A stretch of DNA of 64,000 nucleotides, from contig CALSOR010000013.1 of NCBI GenBank assembly GCA_943788025.1, forward strand, positions 86,095-150,094, in the 5' to 3' direction. The stretch comes from JABAAE01 sp905480545. Lineage in GTDB: Bacteria > Planctomycetota > Planctomycetia > Pirellulales > Pirellulaceae. A program made the position numbers and the translations under genes. Below are positions 28,363 through 37,873 of this stretch, piece after piece. Under the pieces are notes generated by a model, which was not told the DNA's origin, searched no databases, and was given only the letters and a program-made list of their open reading frames with translations. Position 1 is the stretch's first letter. Each line of letters begins with the position of its first letter.

Positions 28363-28846
28363 CGTTTGGTGTTTCCTTGATCATTTAATCGGAGATGACG
28401 TCAACCCAAAACGTACTCTATCGGCGTAAATTCCGGGATACTCTATTTCTCAAAATGCAATAGGCATCAGAATCATTATTGTAATCGAGAGACTTGAATG
28501 AATGGACGCCAATCGCATCCATGCACCGGAAACACAATGTTTTAAATTTTGGTTTCACCGAAAACGCTGAACGCCGCCAAACCGCTAAGAAAAAAACATG
28601 GATGCCGTAGCTTCCAAAATGAAATTTTTCGCAAGTCCAGTCAAGTGTGGTAAAAAATCCGGGGGCTTACTGTCATCTAAGGGAATGCTTCCCCAAATCA
28701 ACACATTTGGCATGCTTATATTCGTCAATTGCAGCATCCATAATAGATGGAAGTGTATCGTGGACCACCAACTGGTTTTCGGATCCATGGTTCACTTTCA
28801 AACGGTCCGATTCAACACTTCATATCCCCATGGCGTTCAGGAAATC
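28363..28846. other. Divergent intergenic region
   Basis: 484 bases between cls and the secreted esterase. The esterase frame is open upstream to 28598, but that part has no signal peptide or family sequence. No other feature seen. Confidence 0.4.
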
Positions 28847-31726
28847 ATGCTCGGAAAAACGTTAAGCTTAGTATTCTCATATGTCTTATTGACGATTACT
28901 TCGATCGCTGTAGCTGACCAAAGATTAGAAATGGCGGCTCCGTTTACCGCCAACATGATTTTGCAAAGAAAATCAGAAGTACCGGTGTGGGGCTTCGATG
29001 CGCCAGGTGCCAAAGTCAGCATCGAATTTGCGGGCCAATCGAAATCGGCCGTCGCCAACCAACACGGTGACTGGATGGTAAAACTCGATCCGCTTGAAGT
29101 ATCGCGTGCTGGTCGCCAAATGAAAGTAACCAACGACCGGAATGAATCCATCATTCTCGATGGCGTATTGGTTGGTGAAGTCTGGTTTTCGTCTGGACAA
29201 TCCAACATGGTTTGGACCGCCGGTAAAAGCATGTGCAGCGAGATTGCTCGCGAAATCGCCAGTTCGGAGAAAGACATTCCGATTCGAGAGATCAACATCA
29301 CAACGGTATCAGCACTATATCCGCAAAAGAAAGCGACGTCGGATGGCGGTTGGAAGACGCATAAAAGCGCGAGTAATTTCTCAGCTTTATCATTGGCGTT
29401 TGCTTACGAACTCTACAAAGAATTGGACATGCCCATCGGGATTCTTCTTAGTGCTCATAGCAATACGAGAATCGAAGCTTTCACCCAACGCCAGTCCATT
29501 GAAAATCATCCACGTCTAAAAATGGACGCTGAACTCATTCACAACGCTGACCCATTAACCGAATCAGGACGCAACTCATTCGAACAATACAAAAGCGATG
29601 TGCGGGCGTGGCAAAAAACGGCAGGCGAAGCCGTTGTTGCCGGTGGAAAGATTCCTGCCCGTCCAAACCTGCCAGGAATCGCAGGGATGTGGCGTGGTCC
29701 TTCTCAATTTTTCAATGGCAAAATCAATCCGGTCGTCCCATATGCAGTCCGCGGTGCGATCTGGTGCCAGGGGACGAGCAACTCTGGCGATGGCAGAATT
29801 TATGCGGCACGAATGGAAGCGCTCGTCAACGGATGGAGAGATGCTTGGGGCATGCCGAAAATGCCTTTCTACTTTACTCAGATGCAGTGTTACGGCGATG
29901 TAGATCCTGACACTGTTGGATTTGCCGACATCCGCCAGACGCAGCACATGTTTTTCATGAACAACCGTGAGAACGTTGGAATGGTCGTTCAGTCGGACCT
30001 CAATTCGGCGAGGCCGCAAGGCATTCATTACTACAATAAACTTCACCCTGGTATGAGGATGGCGAGGTGGGCCTTGGCCAAACAATACGGGAAAGATATC
30101 CCGTACACAGGCCCCATTTATTCCGGCTACCAAGTCAAAGGCAATCAAGTCATCGTATCTTTCGAAAAGGAAAGTCTGTTCGGCGGTTTGATGGTTGGCA
30201 ACAAAGGCACGGCAAAAGACTATCGCGAGTTTGGCAAATATACAGAGCCAGCCAAGCCCACACCGAACGAAAAACTAAATCATTTTCGATTATTCGGCAA
30301 AGATAATAAATGGCATGCTGCCGAGGCAGTCATAGTGGGCGACACCATCGTCGTCACCGCAAATGATGTCCCTGAGCCCATCGGTGTTCAGTACGCATAC
30401 AATGCAGTTCCTCAAAACTCGAATCTCTACAATATAGCCGGTTTGCCAGCGACTCCATTCGCCATGGTTAATGGCAAGTTCATTTTTGAAGAAGATGATT
30501 TGGAAAAAGCGGCAGCTGCAAAAGCAAAGTACGCACAGTACACCGATCCTGATTATCCGATTCTGCAAGTCGTCGAGTATTTTCGAGATGGTGCGATCAT
30601 CCAACGCAATAAACCCATTCCGGTCTGGGGACATGCCAACAAAGGAATCGAAGTAAAGGTCACGCTTGGAAAGGTAACCAAAACGGTCGTGGCGAATAAC
30701 CTTCAACAATGGTCGGTCGAATTTCCGGCGATGAAAGCGTCGACAGATCCGCTGACATTGTCCGTTGAATCGAGCCACGGTCACAGTCGAAGCGTCAACA
30801 ATATTCTCGTTGGTGACGTCTGGTATTTGACCGGATCGACGATGCTTAACGGAGAAATGGCTTACAACGTGCGAGACAAAGAAGCGGCGATGCCGGATGC
30901 CATGCCTCTTGTTCGTGAATTCAGAAGAAAAACAAGTGCTAGTACATTTCCAACACCAAGAAAACGAAAGTTCGAGACAGGTGGTGGAAAGTATCGCTCA
31001 TCCTGGATGACCGCTGATTTCTCAGTAGCGGACCGAGGCGTGACGATGTTTGCTTATCATTTCGCGAAAACGCTGAATCGCAAAGGAATCCCACAGGGAT
31101 TCATTACCATGTCGTCTGGCAACGGAGGAAGGAACAGACAAATGGCTTCGCCACTTTCCTGGACTTCTTTTGCCGGGGTCAAAGATGTTGAGCGTCCTGA
31201 ATTTCGTGCAAGACTGGATGAATTGTTTATGCAATTCCCAAACACGAAAGTTTCACAAAAAGCTGTCAACCAACATCTCAACGACGTGAAAGCGTTTGTC
31301 AAAACAATCGCCGATGCAGACAGACGAAGCAAAGATCTTTCAAACGCGGCACCACTCGGTGGCCCGGCATTTCCAGAAGCAGGCAAAAGCAGCGCGGTCA
31401 AAGCGGACACGATTCCGACTTACGCGCACAACTGGTGTGTCAGCCCAATGACTCCCATGGCGGTTTCAGGTGTTATCTGGGTTCCATCAGAAAATAACAT
31501 TGGATACGTGGCCACAAATTACGCGGCCGAGTTGGAGATCTATGCAGCGAGCCTCGCAACGACGTACGGCCACAACAAAGTGCAATTCATTTACGCGCAG
31601 CCAACAGAGTCGCTGGTCAAGGGCATCACAACTCCCGGAATTGCCGAGGCAAAAATGGTAGTTTTTGACCCGTGGCCCAAAAGTTTGAAAGACCTGGCTA
31701 CCGAAATGGCTCGATTAGCTGAATAA
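28847..31726 (+). CDS. Secreted duplicated sialate O-acetylesterase-like protein
   Basis: A 959-residue exported SGNH-type esterase that would remove acetyl groups from sialic acids or other acetylated glycans. The start at 28847 gives a signal peptide (MLGKTLSLVFSYVLLTITSIAVAD) and has AGGA upstream. The first half (about residues 25-560) has FTANMILQRKSEVPVWG, the serine motif FSSGQSNMVW, and GAIWCQGTSN and GIHYYNKLHP near the catalytic His. The second half (about 580-959) repeats the plan (YFRDGAIIQRNKPIPVWG, VNNILVGDVWYLTGSTM). The place of GQSNM reads TGSTM, so the second copy is probably inactive. It precedes another large secreted gene on the same strand by 71 bases. Confidence 0.88.
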   Translation: MLGKTLSLVFSYVLLTITSIAVADQRLEMAAPFTANMILQRKSEVPVWGFDAPGAKVSIEFAGQSKSAVANQHGDWMVKLDPLEVSRAGRQMKVTNDRNESIILDGVLVGEVWFSSGQSNMVWTAGKSMCSEIAREIASSEKDIPIREINITTVSALYPQKKATSDGGWKTHKSASNFSALSLAFAYELYKELDMPIGILLSAHSNTRIEAFTQRQSIENHPRLKMDAELIHNADPLTESGRNSFEQYKSDVRAWQKTAGEAVVAGGKIPARPNLPGIAGMWRGPSQFFNGKINPVVPYAVRGAIWCQGTSNSGDGRIYAARMEALVNGWRDAWGMPKMPFYFTQMQCYGDVDPDTVGFADIRQTQHMFFMNNRENVGMVVQSDLNSARPQGIHYYNKLHPGMRMARWALAKQYGKDIPYTGPIYSGYQVKGNQVIVSFEKESLFGGLMVGNKGTAKDYREFGKYTEPAKPTPNEKLNHFRLFGKDNKWHAAEAVIVGDTIVVTANDVPEPIGVQYAYNAVPQNSNLYNIAGLPATPFAMVNGKFIFEEDDLEKAAAAKAKYAQYTDPDYPILQVVEYFRDGAIIQRNKPIPVWGHANKGIEVKVTLGKVTKTVVANNLQQWSVEFPAMKASTDPLTLSVESSHGHSRSVNNILVGDVWYLTGSTMLNGEMAYNVRDKEAAMPDAMPLVREFRRKTSASTFPTPRKRKFETGGGKYRSSWMTADFSVADRGVTMFAYHFAKTLNRKGIPQGFITMSSGNGGRNRQMASPLSWTSFAGVKDVERPEFRARLDELFMQFPNTKVSQKAVNQHLNDVKAFVKTIADADRRSKDLSNAAPLGGPAFPEAGKSSAVKADTIPTYAHNWCVSPMTPMAVSGVIWVPSENNIGYVATNYAAELEIYAASLATTYGHNKVQFIYAQPTESLVKGITTPGIAEAKMVVFDPWPKSLKDLATEMARLAE

Positions 31727-31797
31727 ACAGCCCAATGTTTGAACGAACTTCTGGACGCAAACGCCAGAAACAACATCTCTTTTTTGTCGAATCAAAA

Positions 31798-34700
31798 ATG
31801 AAAACAATCCTTGTCATCGTTACCGTCTTTTTCTTTGTTTGCGAATCAGGAATTGTTGATGCACAATCCTATTACAAAAATGATCAAGGTCTGTTTTCGA
31901 CACGACCGAACGAAACTCAATCGCTGAACAACATCAAACGATTGGGGCCAGTCGGTATGGGCATCGATTTGATTCAGCCGGCATTCACGATGCGAATCAG
32001 CCATATCGAAGAAAACTCGCCGGCGGCGACAACGGGAAAACTTAAGACCGGGCAGATCATTGAAACCATCAACGGTCAACGACTTGCTGAGATTGATCCG
32101 CGGATTCAGCTTGGACAAATTGTGGCTGAAGCCGAAGCGAGCGATGGCATTCTTCGATTTAAAATCAAGGACCAAACGGCGGACGCAGTCGTCACGATTC
32201 CTGCGATAGGTGCGTACAGCGAAACCTGGCCGCTTGATTGCCCGAAATCAGATCAGATCGTTAGAAAATTTGCAGATTACCTTTCCAAGCCAGATTCTCC
32301 GATCGGCTTCGGCGGAATCGGAATGCTCTTTTTGCTCTCGACAGGAGAAGAAAAAGACATCCAACGCGTACGGAAGTGGGCGCTAAGCGTTGCAAATAAG
32401 CCACAGACCTACGCCTGGTATCTGGGCTACGGTGGCATTCCATTATGTGAGTACTACATTCGTACCGGCGATCAAGAAGTGTTGCCTGGAATTCAGAAGT
32501 GGGTCAACAACGCCGTCAAGGCACAGTATCTTGACGGCTGGGCTGGTCGGGGTGGAGTCCCAAGTGTCACCTATGGAAACGGGCATCTCAACGCGGGCGG
32601 AACGGCAGTACTGACCTTTTTGTTGCTTGCAAAAGAATGCGGAGCAGATGTGCCAGATCACGCACTGCTTGGCGCCTTGGTACACTTTTATCGTTACTCG
32701 GGACGCGGGCACAATCCTTACGGCGACGATCGGCCGGAGCTCGGGTTTGTCGACAATGGCAAGAACGGAAATCTGGCGTTCGCCATGGCAGCGGCTGCCG
32801 CGTTGACTCCAAATGGCGAGAGCTCCGTTTACGCTCAGGCTCGCGATGCTTGCGCGATGACCAGTTTTTACACAACCAGTTTCATGTTACACGGTCACAC
32901 CGGTGGTGGAATCGGCGAGTCATGGCGCAGCCCGGCGATGGGACTGCTTTACGAGACAAGGCCGAAACAATATCGCGAATTCATGGACAATCGCCAGTGG
33001 CATTATGATTTGTCCCGTCGGTTTGATGGTTCGTTTGGGATACTTGGTGGTGCAGGTTATGACGCAGATAAATGGAGAGGTGGATGGGGCACTGCCTACG
33101 CGTTGACCTACACCGTTCCCCGCAAGACCTTACGCATTACCGGAGCGCCGCCAACAAAATTCTCAAAGCAATATCAGCTCCCCACGCAACCATGGGGTGT
33201 CGCAGCAGATAACGCCTTTCTCTCGTTGAATGCCGTGAAAAATGCGAGCGGCAAACAACAAAACATCATGAACGAGACACTGGCCGGCGATTCAAGCAAA
33301 CCTGTTTTGCATCGGCTTCATCAGTCAGACAAAGTATCTGATGAACTGATTCGAAAATACATGCATCACCAGGACCACAACATTCGCTTTGTTGCAGCCA
33401 ACAAAGCACTAGGTGTCAACAGCGGCTACATTGGTAGGCGTTCACCCGGCGGCAAAGTCAGACAGGAACTTGTGATGGAGTTTCTTCGATCAAATGACCC
33501 GAGAGTTCGCCGCGCGATGTTCGCTGCAATTTATGAAACTCTTCGATATGAAAAGACTCGTGCTTTTACCCGTGACGTCTATGATCTCGCCTTGCAGGCA
33601 GTGAAGGATTCTGAGGAATCCTGGTGGGTTAAAGATTCAGCTCTGCGCATCATTGGCCATGCCCCTGCCGACTGGGTCCAACCACACATCGACACATTGC
33701 TTCCCTACCTGCAACACGAAGATTGGTGGCTTCAAAATGCGACTTTGGTCGCTTTGTGTTCCGTTGTCGCAGATGAACGTTGCTACAAACAAGTGCTGCC
33801 GCCAATTGGAGAGCTGATCCGAACAAACCAACGCTCAGCCTTGACACTGGGGCTGATGGGTAGCATTCGCGAAAAGATCAAATCCGGCAGCGACGAAGTT
33901 CATAAATTGGCTGCAGAAACACTGAAGGGTTCGTTTACCAGATATGCTGGCGTAAAAACTGCTCGAGGTGGACAAGACATTTCTTCCACCTTCGATTCTC
34001 ACATGGAGTACATTGCAGCTTCACTCGCCGACGTGCCAGGCGGATTGGACCTGCTGTATGAAGTCGCCCGCACACGATACCCACAAGAAATATTGCCATT
34101 CAAGGAGTACTTTCTTAACGCGGATCCGTCTCTGTTCGGTCCGGCATTAAAAAAAGCCATCCAGCCGATCATCACCGAAGAGCTGATCCCCGAATACGTC
34201 GGCCGAAACCGCAAAAAGCTGAAACAGCTCGTAGCTTGCGAAATTCAATCAGGCTATCCCGGTGGTTCGAGAGATGCGATTGATGGTTTAGTTGCGTTAT
34301 ACGACCGTGCTGGATCCAAAGGATTTAAATGGCAAATGTTTTCCGATCTGCGTAACGCCAAGTGGTCTTACCATAGTTTTGCCCCAATTCAGAAAGAGCA
34401 GGTCCCCTTTGATCAACTTATTACTCGCTACCGAGAAGTCACTGCTCCCGACGGCATGGAAAACTGGTTCGCCCAGGACTTTGACGCCTCAATGTGGAAA
34501 AACGGATTAAGCCCGTTTGGAAATTACATGGGATCGCTACCAGTCGGCCCGATTCATAAATGCAATGCAGGATGTCAGGGGCCAGATTGTTTCGGAGGCA
34601 CAAAAGTAAATACCTTTTGGGAAAATGAAGTTCTTTTGATGCGTGGTCGCTTCGATATTGCGCCGATCGAGCAAGGTTACCGATACCGCTTACGTGTCAA

Positions 34701-35421
34701 CGACGGAAACCACGTCGGTTCCGGCGGTGGGCACATCATTTATATCAACGGAAAACCGTTGATTGAATCCAAGACATGCAATGGCCGGGGATCTGGCGGA
34801 CAACCCAAGGGAGCGTATATCACAAAGGACTTTCTTGAAGACTTCAAAAAAGGCGAGCTCACAATCGCCGTGAAGACTTTTCTTCGATTCAATGATAAAT
34901 ACAAAGTAAAACCAAGCTCACCGGTTCCTCAGGGCAAGATCAGCATTCACCTGGAAAAACAATTGCTTGCGCCCATGGGCGATGACTTGGTGCAAAAATC
35001 AGCGGATGTGGTCCCAATGCTGTCCTCCCAGTGGCAAGCTGCACAGGATCCGACCGACAGGGAACGTCAAACCGGCGCCGTAAAGTTCCTCTACGATGGG
35101 AAGTTTGTAAATCAGCCGCCACTCTTGGGACGGTGGCGGACGCTTGGAATCGTCAATTCAATTGATCAATTCACCCCGGACAAACGACTGAACGCTCGGG
35201 GAGCTAAACTAAGTGGCCTTCATTTGAAGAAGGAAAGCAAAACGGACCACCCCACCCTACTTTGGTCTGGAGATACACTGATGGACCTGACTCGTTACGA
35301 GGCATTGAAAATGAAATTGAAGACCATTGACAATGAAGACTACCTCTTTGTCGAAGCCGGTGGCTTCAGCGCAAGGCATCCAGTCGGTTGGCAATCAAAA
35401 TGGTTGGTAATGAAGCGATAA
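31798..35421 (+). CDS. Large secreted PDZ/toroid/HEAT protein (DUF6288-like)
   Basis: A 1207-residue exported protein. The start at 31798 gives the signal peptide MKTILVIVTVFFFVCESGIVDAQ. A PDZ domain covers about residues 35-125 (IEENSPAATTGKLKTGQIIETING). Next comes an alpha/alpha-toroid-like stretch, about 150-440, with GYGGIPLCEYY, GRGGVPSVTYGNGHLNAGG and HTGGGIGESWRSPAMGLL. HEAT-like helical repeats then run from about 500 to 800 (LRSNDPRVRRAMFAAI, HEDWWLQNATLVALC), and the C-terminus is beta-rich. It resembles planctomycete DUF6288 proteins from memory of the architecture; no enzyme motif is certain. It is probably co-transcribed with the esterase, suggesting polysaccharide or glycoprotein processing. 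Confidence 0.7.
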   Translation: MKTILVIVTVFFFVCESGIVDAQSYYKNDQGLFSTRPNETQSLNNIKRLGPVGMGIDLIQPAFTMRISHIEENSPAATTGKLKTGQIIETINGQRLAEIDPRIQLGQIVAEAEASDGILRFKIKDQTADAVVTIPAIGAYSETWPLDCPKSDQIVRKFADYLSKPDSPIGFGGIGMLFLLSTGEEKDIQRVRKWALSVANKPQTYAWYLGYGGIPLCEYYIRTGDQEVLPGIQKWVNNAVKAQYLDGWAGRGGVPSVTYGNGHLNAGGTAVLTFLLLAKECGADVPDHALLGALVHFYRYSGRGHNPYGDDRPELGFVDNGKNGNLAFAMAAAAALTPNGESSVYAQARDACAMTSFYTTSFMLHGHTGGGIGESWRSPAMGLLYETRPKQYREFMDNRQWHYDLSRRFDGSFGILGGAGYDADKWRGGWGTAYALTYTVPRKTLRITGAPPTKFSKQYQLPTQPWGVAADNAFLSLNAVKNASGKQQNIMNETLAGDSSKPVLHRLHQSDKVSDELIRKYMHHQDHNIRFVAANKALGVNSGYIGRRSPGGKVRQELVMEFLRSNDPRVRRAMFAAIYETLRYEKTRAFTRDVYDLALQAVKDSEESWWVKDSALRIIGHAPADWVQPHIDTLLPYLQHEDWWLQNATLVALCSVVADERCYKQVLPPIGELIRTNQRSALTLGLMGSIREKIKSGSDEVHKLAAETLKGSFTRYAGVKTARGGQDISSTFDSHMEYIAASLADVPGGLDLLYEVARTRYPQEILPFKEYFLNADPSLFGPALKKAIQPIITEELIPEYVGRNRKKLKQLVACEIQSGYPGGSRDAIDGLVALYDRAGSKGFKWQMFSDLRNAKWSYHSFAPIQKEQVPFDQLITRYREVTAPDGMENWFAQDFDASMWKNGLSPFGNYMGSLPVGPIHKCNAGCQGPDCFGGTKVNTFWENEVLLMRGRFDIAPIEQGYRYRLRVNDGNHVGSGGGHIIYINGKPLIESKTCNGRGSGGQPKGAYITKDFLEDFKKGELTIAVKTFLRFNDKYKVKPSSPVPQGKISIHLEKQLLAPMGDDLVQKSADVVPMLSSQWQAAQDPTDRERQTGAVKFLYDGKFVNQPPLLGRWRTLGIVNSIDQFTPDKRLNARGAKLSGLHLKKESKTDHPTLLWSGDTLMDLTRYEALKMKLKTIDNEDYLFVEAGGFSARHPVGWQSKWLVMKR

Positions 35422-35447
35422 TTGTTTCAAAATCTCTGTATCAGGAA

Positions 35448-36948
35448 TGGAAGCGTCCAATAAATTGTTAGAAGTTTGAAAGTGGTCTCCCGAAAGGCGA
35501 CAATGTCGCCTTTCGGAATACACAAATTCAATCGTCGGTTGGCGCCGACGGGGAGACCACACATGAACGACTCTAATCTTTTACAAACACTTGGGCAAGT
35601 TTCTTCTGACGAAGCAGGGCAGATATTCCGAGATCATCTTCGCGGTTTTGTTCGCGAAATGATCAGCGATGTCATGGCTTCGGAAGTCACCGAGCTTTGC
35701 GGTCCTAAACACCAGCCCTCTTCCAGCCAGTACGTTCGTTCGGGCAGTAGCTCTGGCCGCGTGCTTGTTGACGGCGAACGGGAATCGGTCGTCCGCCCTC
35801 GGGTGCGAAAATATGGCGAGGATGGCAACAGCAATGAAGTCGTGCTTTCGACCTATGAAGCGGCTCGCGATCCGAGTCAACTTAAGGAATCCATCTTGAC
35901 CGCGTTACGTCACGGCGTGAGCACTCGCGACGTCGAGAAGCTCAATCCCAACTCTCCTGGAGCCAAGAAATCGAGCGTATCAGCTCACTGGAAAAGCGTC
36001 GGCCACAAGTTTGTCGACGAGCTTCGTGGACGCGATTTGACGCGTACAAACTGGGTTGTGCTGATGCTTGACGGGATTCGCCTGAGCAAAGACCAACTCG
36101 CCATCGCGGCCATTGGAATGGACACTGATGGCCGGAAACATGTGCTTGATTTTGAACTGGGGAGCAGCGAAAGTGCTGAAGTGGCTCGCGATTTGATGGG
36201 GCGTTTGGTGAAGCGAGGCTTTCACTGCGACCGTCGGCTATACGCCGTTCTCGACGGTAGTGACGCTTTACGAAGTGCAGTGATCGGGTTCTTTCCCGAG
36301 GCGGTGATCCAGCGATGCCTGGTTCACAAGGAACGCAACATCAAGTCGAAGTTGTCCAAGAAGCACTGGGGTGAATTGTCTCGACTATTCAAACGGCTTC
36401 GCGAAGTCGAGGGCCGAGATGCGGCAACGGAAGTTGTTGATGAGTTGAAAAGTTTTCTTAAAAGCAAGAATGCTGAGTCCCTGAAGAGCCTTGACGAAGC
36501 GGGCGGCGATTTGATCGCACTGCAGTCACTAAATGTTCCGAGCACACTGCACCGCAACTTGCTGAGCACCAACGCGATCGAAAATTCGTTCCGCAACACC
36601 CGCAACAAACTTGGTCGTGTGACACGCTTTCGCGCAGAGACCGATCAAGCAACTCGTTGGATGGCTTATGCTCTGACTGAGGTCGAAAAAGGCTTCCGTC
36701 GAATCAGTGGATACGCCGATCTCCCCAAGCTCGTTGAGGCCCTCAAAAAAAATTAAAATATCAGCGCTAAAAATTTCCTGCGGAATTACCGGTGGGTAAA
36801 TCAACCGACGAGGGACACATTTCACACCGTCGCTGGCGGCTTAACGCGAGCTAGAGAAAGGGCTCGCTTGCCGCCTAAGTCAAACCACAGTAACCTTAAA
36901 TATTCCGAGACCCAAAACTGACTTTTAACAACAAATCGGACATCCCCA
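35448..36948 (+). mobile_element. IS256-family insertion sequence, copy 1
   Basis: About 1501 bp, bounded by comparison with the copy at 37874. The ends are imperfect terminal inverted repeats of about 28 bp: left begins TGGAAGCGTCCAA and the right end read inward TGGGGATGTCCGA, with TTGTTA.AAGT shared further in. A GC-rich hairpin (GGCGGC...GCCGCC) follows the transposase at about 36835-36875. No 8-9 bp target duplication is visible: left flank ATCAGGAA, right flank TCGGGATT. Confidence 0.9.
35563..36756 (+). CDS. IS256-family transposase, copy 1
   Basis: A 397-residue DDE transposase. The catalytic residues are visible in VVLMLDGIRL (D), LYAVLDGSDALRS (D) and LLSTNAIENSFRNTRNK (E with the family ENSFR...R). 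The CLVHKERNI motif between them is typical of IS256. The ATG at 35563 follows GGGGAG nine bases upstream. Thr113 here is Pro113 in copy 2 (A35899 versus C38325), the only difference found in the protein. Intact and probably active. Confidence 0.96.
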   Translation: MNDSNLLQTLGQVSSDEAGQIFRDHLRGFVREMISDVMASEVTELCGPKHQPSSSQYVRSGSSSGRVLVDGERESVVRPRVRKYGEDGNSNEVVLSTYEAARDPSQLKESILTALRHGVSTRDVEKLNPNSPGAKKSSVSAHWKSVGHKFVDELRGRDLTRTNWVVLMLDGIRLSKDQLAIAAIGMDTDGRKHVLDFELGSSESAEVARDLMGRLVKRGFHCDRRLYAVLDGSDALRSAVIGFFPEAVIQRCLVHKERNIKSKLSKKHWGELSRLFKRLREVEGRDAATEVVDELKSFLKSKNAESLKSLDEAGGDLIALQSLNVPSTLHRNLLSTNAIENSFRNTRNKLGRVTRFRAETDQATRWMAYALTEVEKGFRRISGYADLPKLVEALKKN

Positions 36949-37461
36949 TCGGGATTGGAGTCAGGCAAACTCAAAGACGCTGACTTGATATCGGAAAGGA
37001 AAGACGGCCCTTGGCAGACGGTCGATCTGCTTCAAGAACCTGCACCAGTGGCAGAGGTAATCGCGGAGGACTTGCCGGCGGGCGAAGGTAGCCTTTTTGA
37101 TAGTGTCGAAATCCCTGCTGCTACCACGTTCAAGCCAAGTTATGCTGCCGTACAGCCCAGTGGTACTGGGGAAACATCCGCTAAACAAGAAACGAGATCA
37201 GTCGGAGGTAAACCGGCGAAACAGCCAACTGCGATGAGTGCCTTAGAAGAAGCAGAAAAAGAATTAAAACAACAGGAGCAGGAACAAAGCCGATCCGAAG
37301 CATGGAATGTTTCAAACATCTTCACCGGCATTTTCGTGTTGGGCAAAAGCACATGGGGAAAAGTGAAGGAAGAAGGCATAACCTCAGGCATCAAGAATCT
37401 GAAGCACTCCTTGAGTAATCCAGAACAAACTTGTTTTTATGGTTTCTCCGTAGTCTCTTAA
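36949..37461 (+). pseudogene. GYF_2-like domain protein fragment, 5' end lost at IS256
   Basis: The frame is open directly from the IS junction and has no proper start of its own. It begins inside a likely GYF_2/DUF4339 domain (SGKLKDADLISERKDGPWQTVDLL), a bacterial protein-interaction domain. A low-complexity linker rich in Ala, Pro, Glu and Gln follows (EEAEKELKQQEQEQSRSE), then a short C-terminal segment. About 170 residues remain. The missing 5' part is not found to the left of copy 1, so a deletion or rearrangement accompanied the insertion. Domain assignment is tentative. Confidence 0.55.
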
Positions 37462-37576
37462 AAACCAATAACAAGCTATAGCGGTTAACGCGTTAACCCC
37501 AACGGCATTTAAACAAGAGCGTGGCTATGGTACGATGAACTTCGTAGAAATTACAAAGTATCATTAGGGGTTTAAT

Positions 37577-37819
37577 ATGTCAAAAGATGTCGATCAATGG
37601 GGAAACGAACAGCCAAAACAATACCCAAGTAAAAAAAAGCCTTGGCTACATCAAAAAGCGAAAATTTGGCTTTGCTTCACCGACCCCAAGGACATAAAAA
37701 TTTCTTACGCTGAGGGTAGTCCTTTGGGGCAACTCGTGACCAATCCTTTTCAGGGGATGCTGAAAGATGGAAAGTGGTATGATTTCGATGTGAAATCGGT
37801 TTTAAAAGTGAAGCCTTAA
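37577..37819 (+). CDS. Small hypothetical protein between the IS copies
   Basis: An 80-residue, lysine-rich soluble protein (MSKDVDQWGNEQPKQYPSKK...). A purine-rich TTAGGGG sequence about six bases before the ATG supports translation. The second half (KIWLCFTDPKDIKISYAEGS...MLKDGKWYDFDVKSVLKVKP) looks like a small beta-sheet fold. No family is recognised. It sits alone in the segment bounded by the two IS256 copies. Confidence 0.55.
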   Translation: MSKDVDQWGNEQPKQYPSKKKPWLHQKAKIWLCFTDPKDIKISYAEGSPLGQLVTNPFQGMLKDGKWYDFDVKSVLKVKP

Positions 37820-37873
37820 ATTTAATAACAACCCCGAATCTATGGCCAAGTCAAGAGCAGGTACCAAGTTTGA

